A stretch of 64,000 bases of DNA from Chrysomallon squamiferum. Lineage: Eukaryota; Mollusca; Gastropoda; Neomphalida; Peltospiridae. The notes below the pieces were generated by a model. The model had not been told where the DNA came from, did not search any database, and saw only the letters and a program-made list of their open reading frames with translations. Numbering within the stretch: position 1 is the first letter of the stretch; each line of letters starts with the position of its first letter. Of the stretch, positions 62,597 through 64,000 are shown piece by piece. A program made the translations under genes and the position numbers. The stretch covers positions 6,546,227 through 6,610,226 of the forward strand of contig CM022671.1 of the NCBI GenBank assembly GCA_012295275.1, in the 5' to 3' direction.

Positions 62597-64000
62597 CTTA
62601 CACTGCTAATTGTAATTCACTTTTGTTTTCTAAAAACTGCCAAAAAGATGAGATGAGTTTTGTAAGCAGTGGTAATGTTTTATACAAGCTGAATAACACA
62701 GATGAATAACTTACAGGGTTACTTATCACTTACTAATCAAAGAAATTAATAAACCAATCTTTCAGATTTTAACTTGTTACAAAAAAACATATTTTATCAT
62801 GACAAAAACACCTGCAATATTATTTCTTTTAGTTTTGTGTTGAATAATTTTAAAATATGAATTTCTGATTGTCTGGAAATTTAGAAATCACAAACCATAT
62901 TTAAACTGTTTGTGTGTGATCTGTGCATGCATTGTATCTATGGTTATATGTTTATAAAATTATGTATTATAATAAGAGAAAAAAAAGAGAAATGTCACTT
63001 ACTGTTATAGTTCAAATATATTTTAATAAATATTGGAAACTGTGAATAAAATTATGCTTGAAATATTTGTGTTTATTTTATCTGAAGAATGAAGTCATGT
63101 TTAAGTAAAACTCAACTATATTCAGATATTTTATTGTTATGTGTTTCATTAAGGACCCATAAAAAAAAAATAAAAAATAAAAAAAATCAGTTAAAAACAG
63201 AGAGATGCTTTCTGGATTGTTACTGACTGTTTTACCATTAGCAACATGGGATTATTTATAGAGACCTTCCCATAAACAGAAGAGCACATATCACTTTATT
63301 TTGTCTCAGACCTTTACAGATAACTCAGGTGATGATGCTGTAATGCAGTAACTTCAAATTTCTGTCAGAAATCTTTGATAACTTCATTCAGTTAGTTCAG
63401 TTTAGTCAGTGTAAAATCGTTTTCATTATAACTGGCATAGAATACTCAAACTGTGTCAGATAAAACAGTTTTACAAAAACAATTTTCATTAGCAATGATC
63501 ACGTTTTTCAATGTGATAAATATAGAACCATTGTTTTCATTATATACATACACAAAACATACAGGGCATGAGTTTTAGTTGAAATAACAAAAGTTAACTA
63601 CATTATTTACATGGATTTCTGATATGGTTTAAGTGAAACCACTCCATTATAAATTTTCTTTTTGCTGACATTTGCTGAGTGATGGTTTGATGGACTCGAC
63701 CCAGTATTGACTGGAAAGAATGATATCAACAGACCTATTATTAATAATATTATGAATGTGAACAAAATAAAGTTTATATAATATATAAATAAACCAAATG
63801 ACCTTATTTAAATAATTAATATCATGAGTCATGTTTATTTTTCTTCTGCATTCAGAGTTCATTACAAATTAAACATTCTGGTCTTGTTATGCCCCAGCGA
63901 ATAGCTACATGGATCCAAAGAGTTGCTTCTAGTATTTCTAAAATCCTCTATTTCATTCTGTTTTAATAATTAAATTAACCAATATTTTTCGTTCATGTAA
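61195..64000. other. Downstream AT-rich DNA, no gene recognised
   Basis: Contains (CA)n at about 61299-61343 and (AAT)n at about 62560-62595. A less AT-rich island lies at about 61640-61960, where the minus strand reads SSFEDENAKLQQDYAMLRPT. It looks exon-like but matches nothing I know. A dispersed repeat fragment lies at 63225-63300. The last 150 bases hold a short non-repetitive stretch with no clear frame. Confidence 0.55.
63225..63300. repeat. Dispersed repeat fragment, copy B
   Basis: Shares ATTAGCAACAT and TTCCCATAAACAGAAGAGCA plus CATATCA with the segment at 30120-30205. It has about 20 extra bases between the two blocks. Same orientation as copy A. Confidence 0.55.

Overview
This is animal nuclear DNA. 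It has long AT-rich introns, GT-AG exons coding for metazoan proteins, dense homopolymer and AAT/CA/AT microsatellites, tRNA-derived SINE-like remnants and pogo/Tigger-type MITEs. The gene set (CDC25, EIF4H, a MEAK7-like TLDc protein, a mitochondrial-clan cytochrome P450, a ZDHHC5/8 palmitoyltransferase and an SLC43A3-like transporter) fits an invertebrate bilaterian, most likely a lophotrochozoan such as a mollusc. The exact lineage cannot be read from the window. There are no bacterial operons, CRISPR arrays or phage. I rebuilt every gene by hand from splice sites and reading-frame phase. The exon coordinates are predictions with no transcript support.

Layout: (1) 1-1513 (+): the last four exons of a CDC25 phosphatase, preceded at the window edge by a diverged partial copy of the exon that leads into the catalytic loop. 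A 44-bp tandem repeat begins at the stop codon. (2) 1.65-8.04 kb: AT-rich non-coding DNA with microsatellites, minisatellites and a 223-bp MITE. (3) 8041-12938 (-): complete EIF4H, seven exons. (4) 19336-29727 (-): a complete 12-exon TLDc protein, MEAK7-like, with several intronic minisatellites. (5) 32788-39220 (-): a nine-exon mitochondrial P450 with a Tigger-like MITE in one intron. (6) 40755-49720 (+): ZDHHC5/8, divergent from the P450 across about 1.5 kb. (7) 54700-60582 (+): SLC43A3-like transporter. (8) 60.6-64 kb: 3' UTR and downstream AT-rich DNA with repeats.

The genes do not form a pathway: they cover cell cycle, translation initiation, TOR/lysosome signalling, sterol-type oxidation, protein palmitoylation and solute transport. 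I found no new multi-gene system. The points most worth checking are two apparent single-base frameshifts in otherwise good genes (ZDHHC5/8 last exon, SLC43 exon 8), a P450 exon with no AG acceptor next to a 23-base homopolymer, two introns with AG|GCAAGT donors, an intronic minisatellite that copies the neighbouring 3' splice site, the CDC25 exon duplication with a repeat-supplied stop codon, and two pogo/Tigger MITEs.
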